Shown piece after piece: positions 8,279 to 16,940 of a stretch of 64,000 nt of DNA. Below the pieces are notes generated by a model. The model was given only the letters and a program-made list of their open reading frames with translations, ran no database searches and was not told the DNA's origin. The stretch is from Candidatus Promineofilum glycogenicum. Its GTDB lineage: Bacteria > Chloroflexota > Anaerolineae > Promineifilales > Promineifilaceae. Position 1 is the stretch's first letter. Each line of letters begins with the position of its first letter. The translations under genes and the position numbers were made by a program. Location: positions 434,001 through 498,000 of the forward strand of contig JADJHJ010000003.1 of NCBI GenBank assembly GCA_016707605.1, read 5' to 3'.

Positions 8279-9718
8279 TTATCTCGTCACTCCTCTTTGC
8301 CGGGGCAACTCGTCCAATAGCCAGCGACCGACCGCGTCGCCGTCGCCCGCGCCCAGGGTCAGGATCACGTCGCCGGGGTTGACCCGCTCCAGCAGGTAGT
8401 CGGCCGCCGCGCGCCGCTCAGGGATGTGGATGGCCTGCGGGTGGGCCATGCGGCCAACCACGTCGGCGGCGCTGACTTCGGGGTCTTCGGCCTCGCGACT
8501 GCGGTAGATGTCCAGAGCGATGACGCGGTCGGCGACGTCGAAGCTGCGGGCGAATTCGTCGGCCAGCAGGCGCGTGCGGCTATACGTGTGCGGCTGCCAG
8601 ACGGCCCACAGGCGCCGGCCGGGGTAGCGCTGGCGGGCGGCGGCCAGCGTGGCCCGGATCTCGGTCGGGTGGTGGGCGTAGTCGTCGATGACGGTCACGC
8701 CGCCGACCTCGCCGACAAGCTGGAAGCGCCGCTGGACGCCGCCGAAGCCGGCCAGCGCCCGGCAGACGCGGGCGAAGTCGAGTTGTAGGTCGAGGCCGAC
8801 GATGATGGCCGCCAGGGCGTTGCGCACGTTGTGCAGGCCGGGCAGGCGCAGCCGGGCCAGGCCAATCGTCCGGCCGTCGACCTCAACGATGAAGTCGGAG
8901 CCGCCCAACTGGTTGGGGCGCGGGTCGAGGGCGCGGACGTTGGGCGTCTCGGCCCGCGGCAGGTCGCCCAGGCCGTAAGTGGTGACGGCCAGCCCGGCGG
9001 CGCTCAGTTCGTCGAGGAGATCGACCGCGCCGGGGTCGTCGGCGCAGACGATCAGCCGCCCCTCGTCGGGCAGGAGTTCGGCAAAGCGGAGGAAGGCGGC
9101 GCGGTAGGCCTCGGCCGTGGGGAACAGGTCGGGGTGGTCGTGCTCAACGTTGGTGATGACGGCGATTTCGGGCCGCAGGCCAAGGAACATGTAGTCGTAC
9201 TCGTCGGCCTCGATGACGAAGTGCGGCCCGGCGCCGTAGCGGCCGTTGGGGGCCGGCGAGTTGTCGTCCAGTTCGGGCAGCGTGCCGCCGAGAATGACCG
9301 TTGGGTCCAGCCCGGCTTCGAGCAGGATATGGGCGATCATGCCGGTGGTGGTGGTCTTGCCGTGGGTTCCGGCCACGGCGATGCCGATTGAGCCGCGCAT
9401 GAGCTGGCCGAGCAGGTCGGCGCGCTTCAGGACGGGCAGGCCGCGCTGGCGGGCGGCGGCCCATTCGGGGTTCGACTGGGGCACGGCCGAGGAGATGACC
9501 AGCAGTTCGGCGTCGTCGAGGTGGGCGGCGTCGTGGCCGACGAAGACGCGCGCGCCCTCGGCGGCCAGGGCGGCCGTCTGGGCGTTGGCCTGCATGTCGG
9601 AGCCGCTGACCTGGAAGCCGCGCCCCAGTAGCACGCGAGCGATGGCCGATATGCCGGCCCCGCCGATGCCCACCAAGTGGATGCGCATTCCGGGTCTTAG
9701 CTCTACGTCTTTAGTCAT
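8279..9718 (-). CDS. murC: UDP-N-acetylmuramate--L-alanine ligase MurC
   Basis: MurC adds L-Ala to UDP-MurNAc with ATP in the cytoplasm. The 479-residue Mur ligase has the N-terminal Rossmann motif HLVGIGGAGISAIA (near residue 14) and the P-loop GTHGKTTTTGM (near 118). Further signatures are EADEYDYMFL, TNVEHDHPDLF and the C-terminal DDYAHHPTEI. HVEH-like and DDYAHHP signatures separate MurC from MurD and MurF. It is placed between the CvpA-like gene and murB. The gap upstream (9719-9829) contains GTCAGTT and TCGCCAC arrays. Confidence 0.97.
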   Translation of the reverse strand: MTKDVELRPGMRIHLVGIGGAGISAIARVLLGRGFQVSGSDMQANAQTAALAAEGARVFVGHDAAHLDDAELLVISSAVPQSNPEWAAARQRGLPVLKRADLLGQLMRGSIGIAVAGTHGKTTTTGMIAHILLEAGLDPTVILGGTLPELDDNSPAPNGRYGAGPHFVIEADEYDYMFLGLRPEIAVITNVEHDHPDLFPTAEAYRAAFLRFAELLPDEGRLIVCADDPGAVDLLDELSAAGLAVTTYGLGDLPRAETPNVRALDPRPNQLGGSDFIVEVDGRTIGLARLRLPGLHNVRNALAAIIVGLDLQLDFARVCRALAGFGGVQRRFQLVGEVGGVTVIDDYAHHPTEIRATLAAARQRYPGRRLWAVWQPHTYSRTRLLADEFARSFDVADRVIALDIYRSREAEDPEVSAADVVGRMAHPQAIHIPERRAAADYLLERVNPGDVILTLGAGDGDAVGRWLLDELPRQRGVTR

Positions 9719-9829
9719 CTTTGTCCAGTTGTCAGTTGTCAGTTGTCAGTTGTCAGTTGTCAGTTGTCAGTTGATAGTCGTTGGTCGTTTGCTACTCGCC
9801 ACTCGCCACTCGCCACTCTGAATTCCTAA
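9719..9829. repeat. GTCAGTT and TCGCCAC heptanucleotide arrays
   Basis: About seven copies of GTCAGTT followed by TCGCCAC copies between the CvpA-like gene and murC. No coding capacity is seen. Confidence 0.9.
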
Positions 9830-10423
9830 TTAAAGAAGGACGACCAGCACAAACAAGAACACCCCCACCAGCAGCAGCGGCAGGATGTAGGGCGACGACG
9901 TCAGGACGGGGATGGGCAGATTGTCGATGATCGGCGCCAGCTCCGGAGCGGGGCGGGTGATGTTGATGACGTTGAACGGGTAGGCCACGTCGGGCGTGTA
10001 GCGCACCCAGTTGCTGGCTGAGAGAACCTTGAACTCCAGGAACGACCAGATGGAGCCGACGATGAGCCAGCCGTTTAGCGCGCCGACCAGGAAGCCCAGC
10101 ACCTTGTCCTGCAAGTTGTCGCGCCGGTTCAGCCGGTCGCCAACGCGGCTGCGGGCGATGGCCGGCCCCTGGTAGCCGAAGAAGGAGATGGCCAGCAGGA
10201 AGCTGGACATGACGATGAACTGCCAGCGGCGCAACTCCGGTGGTGGGGTGATGTTGTTATCCCAGCCGACGAAGACGAAGACGGTGCTGAAGAACTGGTT
10301 GAGGGTGAACAGAGCCAGGATAATCGATGACGTGACGACGACCTCTTTCGTCCAGCCGCGCATCGAGCCGACGAGGGCGAACAACAAGACCATGATCCAG
10401 AACGCGGTGGTCAGGCTTAACAT
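9830..10423 (-). CDS. CvpA-like membrane protein in dcw cluster
   Basis: A 197-residue hydrophobic protein with about four membrane segments (near residues 5-40, 65-85, 105-130 and 170-197). The first segment MVLLFALVGSMRGWTKEV and the LNGWLIVGSIW stretch resemble the CvpA/colicin V production family, a poorly understood group of envelope proteins. Its 5' end overlaps the murG 3' end by 7 bp, so it is translated as part of the cell-wall operon, between murG and murC. A role in envelope biogenesis or precursor handling is only an inference from this context. The C-terminus ends in a run of Leu/Val and has no soluble domain. Confidence 0.6.
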   Translation of the reverse strand: MLSLTTAFWIMVLLFALVGSMRGWTKEVVVTSSIILALFTLNQFFSTVFVFVGWDNNITPPPELRRWQFIVMSSFLLAISFFGYQGPAIARSRVGDRLNRRDNLQDKVLGFLVGALNGWLIVGSIWSFLEFKVLSASNWVRYTPDVAYPFNVINITRPAPELAPIIDNLPIPVLTSSPYILPLLLVGVFLFVLVVLL

Positions 10424-11580
10424 AATGTCTCCTCCTGAGGAGAGACGATGGCGGGCGAAGAGCCGGACGGTAGCGTCGCGCCACCCTCGGCCAGAATGAG
10501 CCGGGCCAGATCGGTGGCGGCGGCGGGCCGGTCGAGCGCGGCGGCGGCGGCGGCCATCGCCGCCAGCCGGTCGGGGTCGCCCAGCAGAGCGCGCACTGTC
10601 GGTAACAGCTCTGTTGGCAGCGTGTCGTCGGTCAGTTGCACGGCCGCGCCGCGCTCGGTCAGGTAGTCGGCGTTGACCTTCTGGTAGCGCCAGGCGAAGG
10701 TCAGCGGCACCAGCAGCGACGGCAGGCCAAAGGCCGGGCTTTCGCCGAGCATACTGGCCCCGGCGCGGGCCACAACCAGGTCGGCGGCGCGGAAGGCCGG
10801 CCCCATCTCCTCGTGCAGATAGGGGTAGGGGCGATAGAAGGCGCGCAGTTCGTCCGGCAGCGCGGCGGCGTTGGCCTCGACTTCGGGCCAGGTGAGCGTG
10901 CCGCTGACGTGGATGACCTGCGCTTCGGCCAGCAGCGCGGGCAGGGCGGCCATGAGGGCGCGGTTGATGGCCCGCGCGCCGCGGCTGCCGCCGAAGACGA
11001 ACAGCGTCGGCCGGCCGGGGCGCAAATCGAAGCGGGCCAGCGCCTGTTCGCGGCTGAGGCGGCGGGCGGCGCGAATCTCCGGCCGCACGGGGTAGCCGGT
11101 GACGACCATCTTGTGCGCCGGCACGAAGGCGCGCGAGCCGTCGCTGGTGCAGGCCACGCGCCGCGCCAGGGGCATGACGGCGCGGATGGTGCTGCCCGGT
11201 TCCACGTCGGGCAGGTAGACGACGATGGGCACGCCGCGGGCGCGGGCGGCGGCGGCCACCGGCGCGGCAACGTAGCCGCCGGTCATGAACAGCGCCGCCG
11301 GCCGGAAGCGCCGCACGTGGCCCAGGGCCGCGCCGAAGCCGCGGGCCATGCGCCCGGCGTTGCGCGCCCGTGTCAGGAGCGGCACGCCGACGATTGGCCC
11401 GGCGGGAATCGTCTCTAGCCGCAGTCCGGCTCGTGGAACCAGTGTCTCTTCCATTTCACCTTGCGCGCCGATCCACAAAATATCGTCATCCGCCACCCCC
11501 AGCCGCCGCAGTTCCGCCACCGCGGCCAGAGCCGGGTAGATGCCGCCACCCGTGCCACCGGCGCAAACCAGTAATCGCAT
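10417..11580 (-). CDS. murG: UDP-GlcNAc--undecaprenyl-PP-MurNAc-pentapeptide GlcNAc transferase MurG
   Basis: MurG is the GT28 glycosyltransferase that makes lipid II from lipid I at the inner face of the membrane. The 387-residue protein begins with the glycine-rich loop AGGTGGGIYPALA; the usual GGTGGH is GGTGGG here, so the family histidine is replaced. The second half has the GGSRGARAIN loop and the donor-binding ARAGASMLGESPAFGLPSLLVP. Order ftsW-murG is conserved, with a 13-bp gap to ftsW. The 3' end overlaps the CvpA-like gene. Confidence 0.95.
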   Translation of the reverse strand: MRLLVCAGGTGGGIYPALAAVAELRRLGVADDDILWIGAQGEMEETLVPRAGLRLETIPAGPIVGVPLLTRARNAGRMARGFGAALGHVRRFRPAALFMTGGYVAAPVAAAARARGVPIVVYLPDVEPGSTIRAVMPLARRVACTSDGSRAFVPAHKMVVTGYPVRPEIRAARRLSREQALARFDLRPGRPTLFVFGGSRGARAINRALMAALPALLAEAQVIHVSGTLTWPEVEANAAALPDELRAFYRPYPYLHEEMGPAFRAADLVVARAGASMLGESPAFGLPSLLVPLTFAWRYQKVNADYLTERGAAVQLTDDTLPTELLPTVRALLGDPDRLAAMAAAAAALDRPAAATDLARLILAEGGATLPSGSSPAIVSPQEETLC

Positions 11581-11593
11581 CGTAATTCACTTG

Positions 11594-12796
11594 CTAATGG
11601 CGCAGACGCCCCGAACCCCGCTCGCTGGAGCGGGCGTCGGGCTGGGGCCGGGCCACCGGAGTGGTCCGGACGGCGTCGCGCGAGACATTCAACAAAATAC
11701 CGATGCCGATCAGCGTGATCAGCATCGAAGAGCCGCCGTAACTGAGAAACGGCAGGGGCATGCCCGTGAAGGGAATGACCGACGTGATGACCGCCAGATT
11801 GATGAGCGCCTGATAGGCGATCCAGACGGTGACGCCGACGGCCAGCAGAAAGCCGTAGGTGTCGCGGGCGCGCGTGGCCACGCGAAAGCCGCGATAGGCC
11901 AAAAAGACCAGCAGCCCGATGACCCCCAGCGCGCCGAATAGCCCCATCTCTTCGCCGACGATGGCGAAGACGCCGTCGGTGTGGGCCAGCGGCAGCGCGC
12001 CGAACTTCTGCACTCCCTGGCCCAGCCCGACGCCGAACAGGCCGCCCTGGGCCAGCGCGCCGAGGGCCTGGCGCACCTGGTAGCTGGCCTGGAACGGGTC
12101 GGCCAGCGCGGCACGGTAGTCGGTGACGCGCTGGGCGGCGTGGGGCAAGACGGTCATCATCAGGGCAACGACGCCGCCGGCGATGGCCCCGACCAGCAGC
12201 ACCTGCTTCAGATCGGCCCCGGCCACAAAGAAGAGCGTGAAGCTGATCAGCCCGACGAGAATGGCCGTGCTGAGGGCCGGCTGGAGGACGATCAGGCTGA
12301 ACATGGTACCGGTGATGATCGAGAACGGCAGCAGGCCGTAGTTGACCTGCTTGATGCGGTCGCCTTTGGAGTGGAGCCAGTGGGCGATGTAGAGAATCGT
12401 CGCCAGTTTGGCCAGCTCCGAGGGTTGGTAAGAGCCTTGCGACAGCGCCCGCGCCGCGCCGTAGTCCACCTGGCCGAAGAAGAGCAGGAAGACCAGCAGG
12501 ACGATGGTCACGACGATGAGGGGCACGGAGACGATGCGCAGGGCGTGGTAGTCGAACTGCATCATGATGGCGATGGCGGCGACGCCCAGGACGATGGCCC
12601 CGACCTGGCGGGTCATGTAGTAGGTCGGGTTGTCCTTGAAGCGCAGACCCAGGTCGAAGGTCGTGCTGTAGACCATGAGGAAGCCGACGACGAGCAGGGC
12701 GGCCGTGCCCAGCAGCAGCCAGTAGTCAACCGCGTACTTATTGCGCCCCGCCAGAAGGGGTTCGCTGCGCTTTTTCACGACGTTGATTGTGGCCAT
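11594..12796 (-). CDS. ftsW: SEDS peptidoglycan polymerase FtsW
   Basis: FtsW is the septal SEDS glycosyltransferase, partner of FtsI. The 400-residue protein has about ten membrane segments and the typical GQGVQKFGALPLAHTDGVFAIVGEE region (read in parts: LPLAHTDG, FAIVGEEMG). The C-terminal GMPLPFLSYGGSSM signature is also present. A RodA role is possible by sequence alone, but its position between murD and murG argues for FtsW. The start MATINVVKK at 12796 is followed by a basic stretch before the first helix. A 66-bp gap upstream separates it from murD. Confidence 0.93.
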   Translation of the reverse strand: MATINVVKKRSEPLLAGRNKYAVDYWLLLGTAALLVVGFLMVYSTTFDLGLRFKDNPTYYMTRQVGAIVLGVAAIAIMMQFDYHALRIVSVPLIVVTIVLLVFLLFFGQVDYGAARALSQGSYQPSELAKLATILYIAHWLHSKGDRIKQVNYGLLPFSIITGTMFSLIVLQPALSTAILVGLISFTLFFVAGADLKQVLLVGAIAGGVVALMMTVLPHAAQRVTDYRAALADPFQASYQVRQALGALAQGGLFGVGLGQGVQKFGALPLAHTDGVFAIVGEEMGLFGALGVIGLLVFLAYRGFRVATRARDTYGFLLAVGVTVWIAYQALINLAVITSVIPFTGMPLPFLSYGGSSMLITLIGIGILLNVSRDAVRTTPVARPQPDARSSERGSGRLRH

Positions 12797-12862
12797 CCTT
12801 CTCTCCCGTAGAGCGATTCTCTCGAACCGCCCCCTCTTGGAGCGCGATTCCGGGGAATCACG

Positions 12863-14221
12863 CTACGCCAGGTCTTTCACCAGTAGCCGGAAGTGCTCGC
12901 CGCGCTCGGCGAAGTCGTTGTAGCTATCAAAGCTCGTGCCGCCGGGCGACAGCAGGACGATGTCGCCCGTAGCGGCCTCGGTCTGGGCCACGTAGACGGC
13001 CTCGGCCAGCGTGTCCACGCGCGTCACCGGCGCGCCGCTCAGGCGCGCGGCCAGCGGCCCCGCCAACTCGCCGAACAGGACGACGCGCTTCACCCGCTGG
13101 GCCACTTGCCGCGCCCACTCGTCCCAGACCATCTCCTTGTCGCGCCCGCCGGCCAACAGGATGATCGGCTCGTCGTAGGCGGCCAGGGCGGCCAGGGCGC
13201 GCTCCGGGGCGGTGGCGATGGAGTCGTTGATGTATTTGACGCCGTCCACTTCGCGCACCATCTCCAGGCGATGGGGCACGCCGGCGAAGGTGCGCAGCCC
13301 CTCGACGATGGCCGCGTCGGGCACGCCGACTGCTTCGGCCAGCGCCGCCGCGGCCAGGCTGTTGAGCACGTTGTGGCCGCCGCGCAGGCGAATGGCCGAC
13401 ACGGGGCACAGGGCGCGCCGGCCGCCCGGCCCGCTCAGCCAGATGTGGCTGTCGGCGACGTAAGCGCCATCGTCCACCGGCTCGCGGCGGCTGAACAGCC
13501 GCAGGCGACCGCGCGCGTACTCCCGTGTGGCCAGCGCGCCGGGGTCGTCGGCTGAGAGCACGGCCACGCCGTCCGGCCCCTGGAAGCGCAGGATGTTGAG
13601 CTTGGCCGCGGTGTAGCGATCCATCGTCTTGTGCCGGTCGAGATGGTTGGGGGTGATGTTGAGCACCGTGGCGATGTCGGGGCTAAGGCCGTCCCAAAGC
13701 TCCAGTTGGAAGCTGGACAGCTCCATGATGATCAGGTCGTCGGGCGACATCGCGGCCAGGTCGGTCAGTGGCGGGCGGCCGATGTTGCCACCAACCCAGG
13801 TGCGGCGGCCGGCCAGTTGGCCTATGCAGCCGACCAGCGAGGTCGTCGTCGTCTTGCCGGCCGAGCCGGTGATGCCGATCAGCGGGGCGGGGGCGCGGCG
13901 GGCGAACTCCAGCGAGTCGTTGGTCAGGGGGATGCCGCGCCGTTGGGCCTCGACGACCAGCGGCGAGTCGATGGACACGCCGCCGCTGATGGCCAGCAGG
14001 TCGCAGTCGTCGAGCAGCGTCGTCGGATGCTCGCCCAGCACGAAGCGCAGCCGGCCGGCGGGCAGGTCGGCCAGCGCGGCCTGGGCCTCGGCCAGGGCCG
14101 CGGGCGACCGCAGGTCCGACAGGGTGACGGACGCCCCCGCGCCCACGGCAAAGCGCGCCAGGGCCGTCCCTTGCCGGGCCATGCCGAGAATTACCAGTCG
14201 CTTGCCGTTTAGCGCATCCAT
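12863..14221 (-). CDS. murD: UDP-N-acetylmuramoylalanine--D-glutamate ligase MurD
   Basis: MurD adds D-Glu to UDP-MurNAc-L-Ala. The protein opens MDALNGKRLVILGMARQGTA, contains the P-loop GITGSAGKTTTTSL (near residue 115) and NITPNHLDRH. It has the C-terminal LAGGRDKEMVWDEWA and LLSPGGTSFDSYNDFAERGEHF motifs, the last being diagnostic for MurD. ATG at 14221 (about 452 residues) is preferred over an in-frame TTG at 14242, because the TTG lies within a palindromic repeat and adds no family sequence. No strong ribosome site is visible. The mraY gene is upstream, across the repeat at 14231-14312. Confidence 0.95.
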   Translation of the reverse strand: MDALNGKRLVILGMARQGTALARFAVGAGASVTLSDLRSPAALAEAQAALADLPAGRLRFVLGEHPTTLLDDCDLLAISGGVSIDSPLVVEAQRRGIPLTNDSLEFARRAPAPLIGITGSAGKTTTTSLVGCIGQLAGRRTWVGGNIGRPPLTDLAAMSPDDLIIMELSSFQLELWDGLSPDIATVLNITPNHLDRHKTMDRYTAAKLNILRFQGPDGVAVLSADDPGALATREYARGRLRLFSRREPVDDGAYVADSHIWLSGPGGRRALCPVSAIRLRGGHNVLNSLAAAALAEAVGVPDAAIVEGLRTFAGVPHRLEMVREVDGVKYINDSIATAPERALAALAAYDEPIILLAGGRDKEMVWDEWARQVAQRVKRVVLFGELAGPLAARLSGAPVTRVDTLAEAVYVAQTEAATGDIVLLSPGGTSFDSYNDFAERGEHFRLLVKDLA

Positions 14222-14230
14222 AGCAATCCA

Positions 14231-14312
14231 GATCTCACGCAAAGACGCAAAGACGCAAAGCTTAAGAGTTTAAGCTTTGGTTCTTTGCGTGCTTTGCGGC
14301 TTTGCGTGAGCA
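14231..14312. repeat. ACGCAAAG-type palindromic repeat between mraY and murD
   Basis: Inverted arms built from ACGCAAAG units (left) and CTTTGCGT units (right) around a central AAGCTTAAGAGTTTAAGCTT core. Imperfect relative of the long palindromes at 36741-36813 and 63415-63484. Confidence 0.85.
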
Positions 14313-14321
14313 TATTCTTTC

Positions 14322-15308
14322 TCATACCAGAGCCAGGGCGATGCCGATCATCGCCGTCAACATGGCGATCAGCCACCAGCGCTGGACGATCTGCGTCTCG
14401 CTCCAGCCGATCAACTCGAAGTGATGGTGCAGCGGGGCCATCTTGAACAGCCGCTTGCCGCCGGTGGCCTTGAAGTAGAGCACTTGCAGTGTCGTCGATA
14501 GCGTCGTGGCTACCGGGATGGCGATGATGATCGGGAAGATGAACCACTGGTTGGTCATCAGGGCCAGCACGCCCAGGGCCGCGCCGAGGGCCTGCGCGCC
14601 CACGTCGCCCATGAACATCTGCGCCGGTTTGGCGTTATACCACAGGAAGCCGAAGGTCGCGCCGATCACGATGAAGCTGAACACGACCAGAAACTGCTGA
14701 TCCTGTAGAAAGGCGATGATGCCATAGGCGACGAAGGCGGTGGCCGAGATGAGGCCCGATAGGCCATCCAGGCCGTCAGTCAGATTCACGGCGTTGGCGG
14801 ACCCCGTGATTAGAATGACGGCCACTGGAATGTAGAGGAGGCCGATGTCGAGCAGGACGGGCACGGTCGGCACGGCGATCCAGCCGTGCCGGTCGTTCAC
14901 CATCCAGTAGAGCAGGATGGCGGCGGCCAGGGCGATGACCAGTTGGAAGCCCAGTTTGACGCGCGCGCGCATGCCTTCGCCTGGTCGTAGGCGGAACCCC
15001 TGGTAGTCGTCGATACCTCCGAGGATAGAGTAGGCTACCATGACTCCCAGGGGGATGACCACGCTTTCGGCAATTTCCAGCGCTTGCACAAACTGCACCA
15101 CGTTGATCACCAAACTGACCAGCACCGTCCAGGCGACGATCAGGACGCCTCCCATAGCCGGCGTGCCCATCTTGGCGGCATGGGTCGCCGGTCCGTCGAT
15201 GCGAATGTTCTTGCCCAGCCGCAGCCGGCGCATCAGCTCGATGAGCGGCGCGCCCCAGATGACGGCCAGGAGAAAGGTGGCGCCGGCCACGGTTAGTGCC
15301 AGGCCCAT
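14322..15308 (-). CDS. mraY: Phospho-MurNAc-pentapeptide translocase MraY
   Basis: MraY transfers phospho-MurNAc-pentapeptide to undecaprenyl phosphate, making lipid I. The 328-residue polytopic protein has the family signatures HAAKMGTPAMGGVLI (near residue 43), DDYQGFR, NAVNLTDGLDGLSG, and MFMGDVGAQALGAALG. It ends with the HHHFELIGWSETQIVQRWW histidine motif before the last helix. The catalytic aspartates in DDY and NLTDGLDGL are intact. The stop of murF and the start of mraY overlap by one base, which implies tight coupling. Confidence 0.96.
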   Translation of the reverse strand: MGLALTVAGATFLLAVIWGAPLIELMRRLRLGKNIRIDGPATHAAKMGTPAMGGVLIVAWTVLVSLVINVVQFVQALEIAESVVIPLGVMVAYSILGGIDDYQGFRLRPGEGMRARVKLGFQLVIALAAAILLYWMVNDRHGWIAVPTVPVLLDIGLLYIPVAVILITGSANAVNLTDGLDGLSGLISATAFVAYGIIAFLQDQQFLVVFSFIVIGATFGFLWYNAKPAQMFMGDVGAQALGAALGVLALMTNQWFIFPIIIAIPVATTLSTTLQVLYFKATGGKRLFKMAPLHHHFELIGWSETQIVQRWWLIAMLTAMIGIALALV

Positions 15309-16780
15309 CAGTCGATTCTCCCCAGGGCGGTGACGATGCGATCCATGCGCATCCCCAACGACCCCTTGACCAGGACGACGTCGCCGGCCTGGATGATACT
15401 TTCGAGAATGGGCACGGCCGCCGGCGCGTCGTCCACCAGATGGACGCGGTCGGTGGGCATACCCAGGGCCAGGGCCTCCGCGCCGATGGTGCGGGCGCGC
15501 GGGCCGACGGCGATGACCAGGTCGGCCACGTCGGCGGCGCGGCGGCCGACGACGCGGTGGGCCTGCTTTTCGGCCCGGCCCAACTCCAGCATGTCGCCCA
15601 GCACGGCGATGTGGCGGCCCGGCAGGTCGGCCAGCAGGTTGAGCGCCGCCAGGGCCGAGTCGGGGCTGGAGTTGTAGGTGTCGTCAATGATCACCGAGCC
15701 GCGCGGCCCGTCGCTGACGACGAGGCGCATCTGGGCCGTGCCGGTGTTCAGACCGGCGACGATCTCATCCCAGCGCAGTCCTTCGAACAGGCCGACGGCC
15801 GCCGCCCGCAGCGCGGTGTGGACGCTGTGGCGGCCCAGCAGGGGCACGCGCACGTTGAGGCTCTCGCCCTGGTGGTGCAGCGTGAAGCGCACCCCGGACA
15901 GCCCCATCGAGTCGATGTTGTCGGCCCACAGGTCGGCCGCCGGGTCGAGGCCGTAGGTGAAGACGCGGGCGCGGGTGTGGCCGGCCATGCTCATTACCCG
16001 CGGGTCGTCCATGTTCAGCACGGCCGCGCCGTCTTCGGGCAGGGCGGCGACCAACTCGCGCTTGGCGGCGACGATGGCCTCCAGCGAGCCGAGCCGCTCC
16101 ATGTGGACGGGGCCGATCATGGTGACGACGCCAATGTGGGGCCGGGCCAACCCGCACAGCAGGTCGATCTCCCCCGGGGCGTACATGCCCATCTCGATGA
16201 CCGCCCGCTGGTGCGCCGGGCGCAGGTTCAGCAGTGTCAGGGGCACGCCGATCTCGTTGTTCTGGTTGCCGATGGACTTGAGCGTGCGGTAGCGTTGGCT
16301 CAGGACGGCGGCGGTCAACTCCTTGGTGGAGGTTTTGCCGACGCTGCCGGTGATGCCGATGACGCGCACATCGAAGCGGGCGCGCCAGGCGCCGGCCAGG
16401 GCTTGCAGGGCGCGCAGGGTGTCGTCGACGAGAATGACCACGGGGCGGGAAGAAGGGGCCAGGGGCCAGGTTCCAGAGGCCAGGGCAGAGCGTTCTTCCC
16501 CTGGCCCCTGGCCCCTGGAACCTGGAACCTGCTCTGGCTGGCGAGCGTCGATGACAGGCCAGTCGCCGCCGGGGGCACGCTCGACCAGGGCGGCGATGGC
16601 CCCGCGGCCGAAGGCGTCGGCGACGAAGGCGTGGCCGTCGGCGTGCTCGCCGGCAAAGGCGACGAAGACTGACCCCGGCCCGGCCTCGCGGCTGTCGACC
16701 ACGAACGCGGCCACCGCCGGTTCGTTGCCGGTTGCTCGGTAGTTGGTCAGTGTCGCCAGGATGTGGCCCAGGGTAAGCAT
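15308..16780 (-). CDS. murF: MurF ligase with in-frame palindromic repeat insert
   Basis: MurF adds D-Ala-D-Ala to the UDP-MurNAc tripeptide. Signatures are the P-loop GITGSVGKTSTKEL, NQNNEIGVPLTLLNL, IIDDTYNSSPDS and the C-terminal LVKGSLGMRMD. These identify MurF rather than MurE. In the N-terminal substrate domain (about residues 83-113) the protein carries an extra Gly/Pro/Ser/Arg-rich stretch starting EQVPGSRGQGPGEE. It is encoded by a palindromic CCAGGGGCC repeat found elsewhere between genes, and the flanking sequence reads naturally if it is removed. murE, usually next to murF, is absent. The gene ends one base into mraY. Confidence 0.95.
   Translation of the reverse strand: MLTLGHILATLTNYRATGNEPAVAAFVVDSREAGPGSVFVAFAGEHADGHAFVADAFGRGAIAALVERAPGGDWPVIDARQPEQVPGSRGQGPGEERSALASGTWPLAPSSRPVVILVDDTLRALQALAGAWRARFDVRVIGITGSVGKTSTKELTAAVLSQRYRTLKSIGNQNNEIGVPLTLLNLRPAHQRAVIEMGMYAPGEIDLLCGLARPHIGVVTMIGPVHMERLGSLEAIVAAKRELVAALPEDGAAVLNMDDPRVMSMAGHTRARVFTYGLDPAADLWADNIDSMGLSGVRFTLHHQGESLNVRVPLLGRHSVHTALRAAAVGLFEGLRWDEIVAGLNTGTAQMRLVVSDGPRGSVIIDDTYNSSPDSALAALNLLADLPGRHIAVLGDMLELGRAEKQAHRVVGRRAADVADLVIAVGPRARTIGAEALALGMPTDRVHLVDDAPAAVPILESIIQAGDVVLVKGSLGMRMDRIVTALGRID
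16453..16531. repeat. CCAGGGGCC-type palindromic repeat inside murF
   Basis: Left arm of GGGGCCAGG units, centre near GAGCGTTCTT, right arm of CCTGGCCCC and GGAACCTGG units. Same family as 48705-48769, 60320-60397 and 61624-61694. It is in frame with murF. Confidence 0.9.
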
Positions 16781-16940
16781 TAGTAGGTCAGTTGTCAGTT
16801 GTCAGTTGTCAGTTGTCAGTTGTCAGTTGTCAGTTGTCAGTTGTCAGTTGTCAGTTGTCAGTTGTCAGTTGTCAGTTGATAGTCGTTGGTCGTTAGTTCT
16901 GGGCTCTAATCCCTAATCCCTAATCCCTAATCCCTAATCC
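16781..16940. repeat. Long GTCAGTT heptanucleotide array plus TCCCTAA array
   Basis: About a dozen consecutive GTCAGTT units, a short TGATAGTCGTTGGTCGTTAG transition, then about five TCCCTAA units reaching the ftsI stop. No gene is present. This is where murE would be expected in many dcw clusters. Confidence 0.95.

Noticed and set aside
14222..14242. TTG start of murD at 14242
   Set aside because: It lies in a palindromic repeat and has no ribosome site; the MurD sequence starts at the ATG at 14221.
16781..16880. GTCAGTT array as a CRISPR
   Set aside because: Units are 7 bp and contiguous, without spacers or cas genes.
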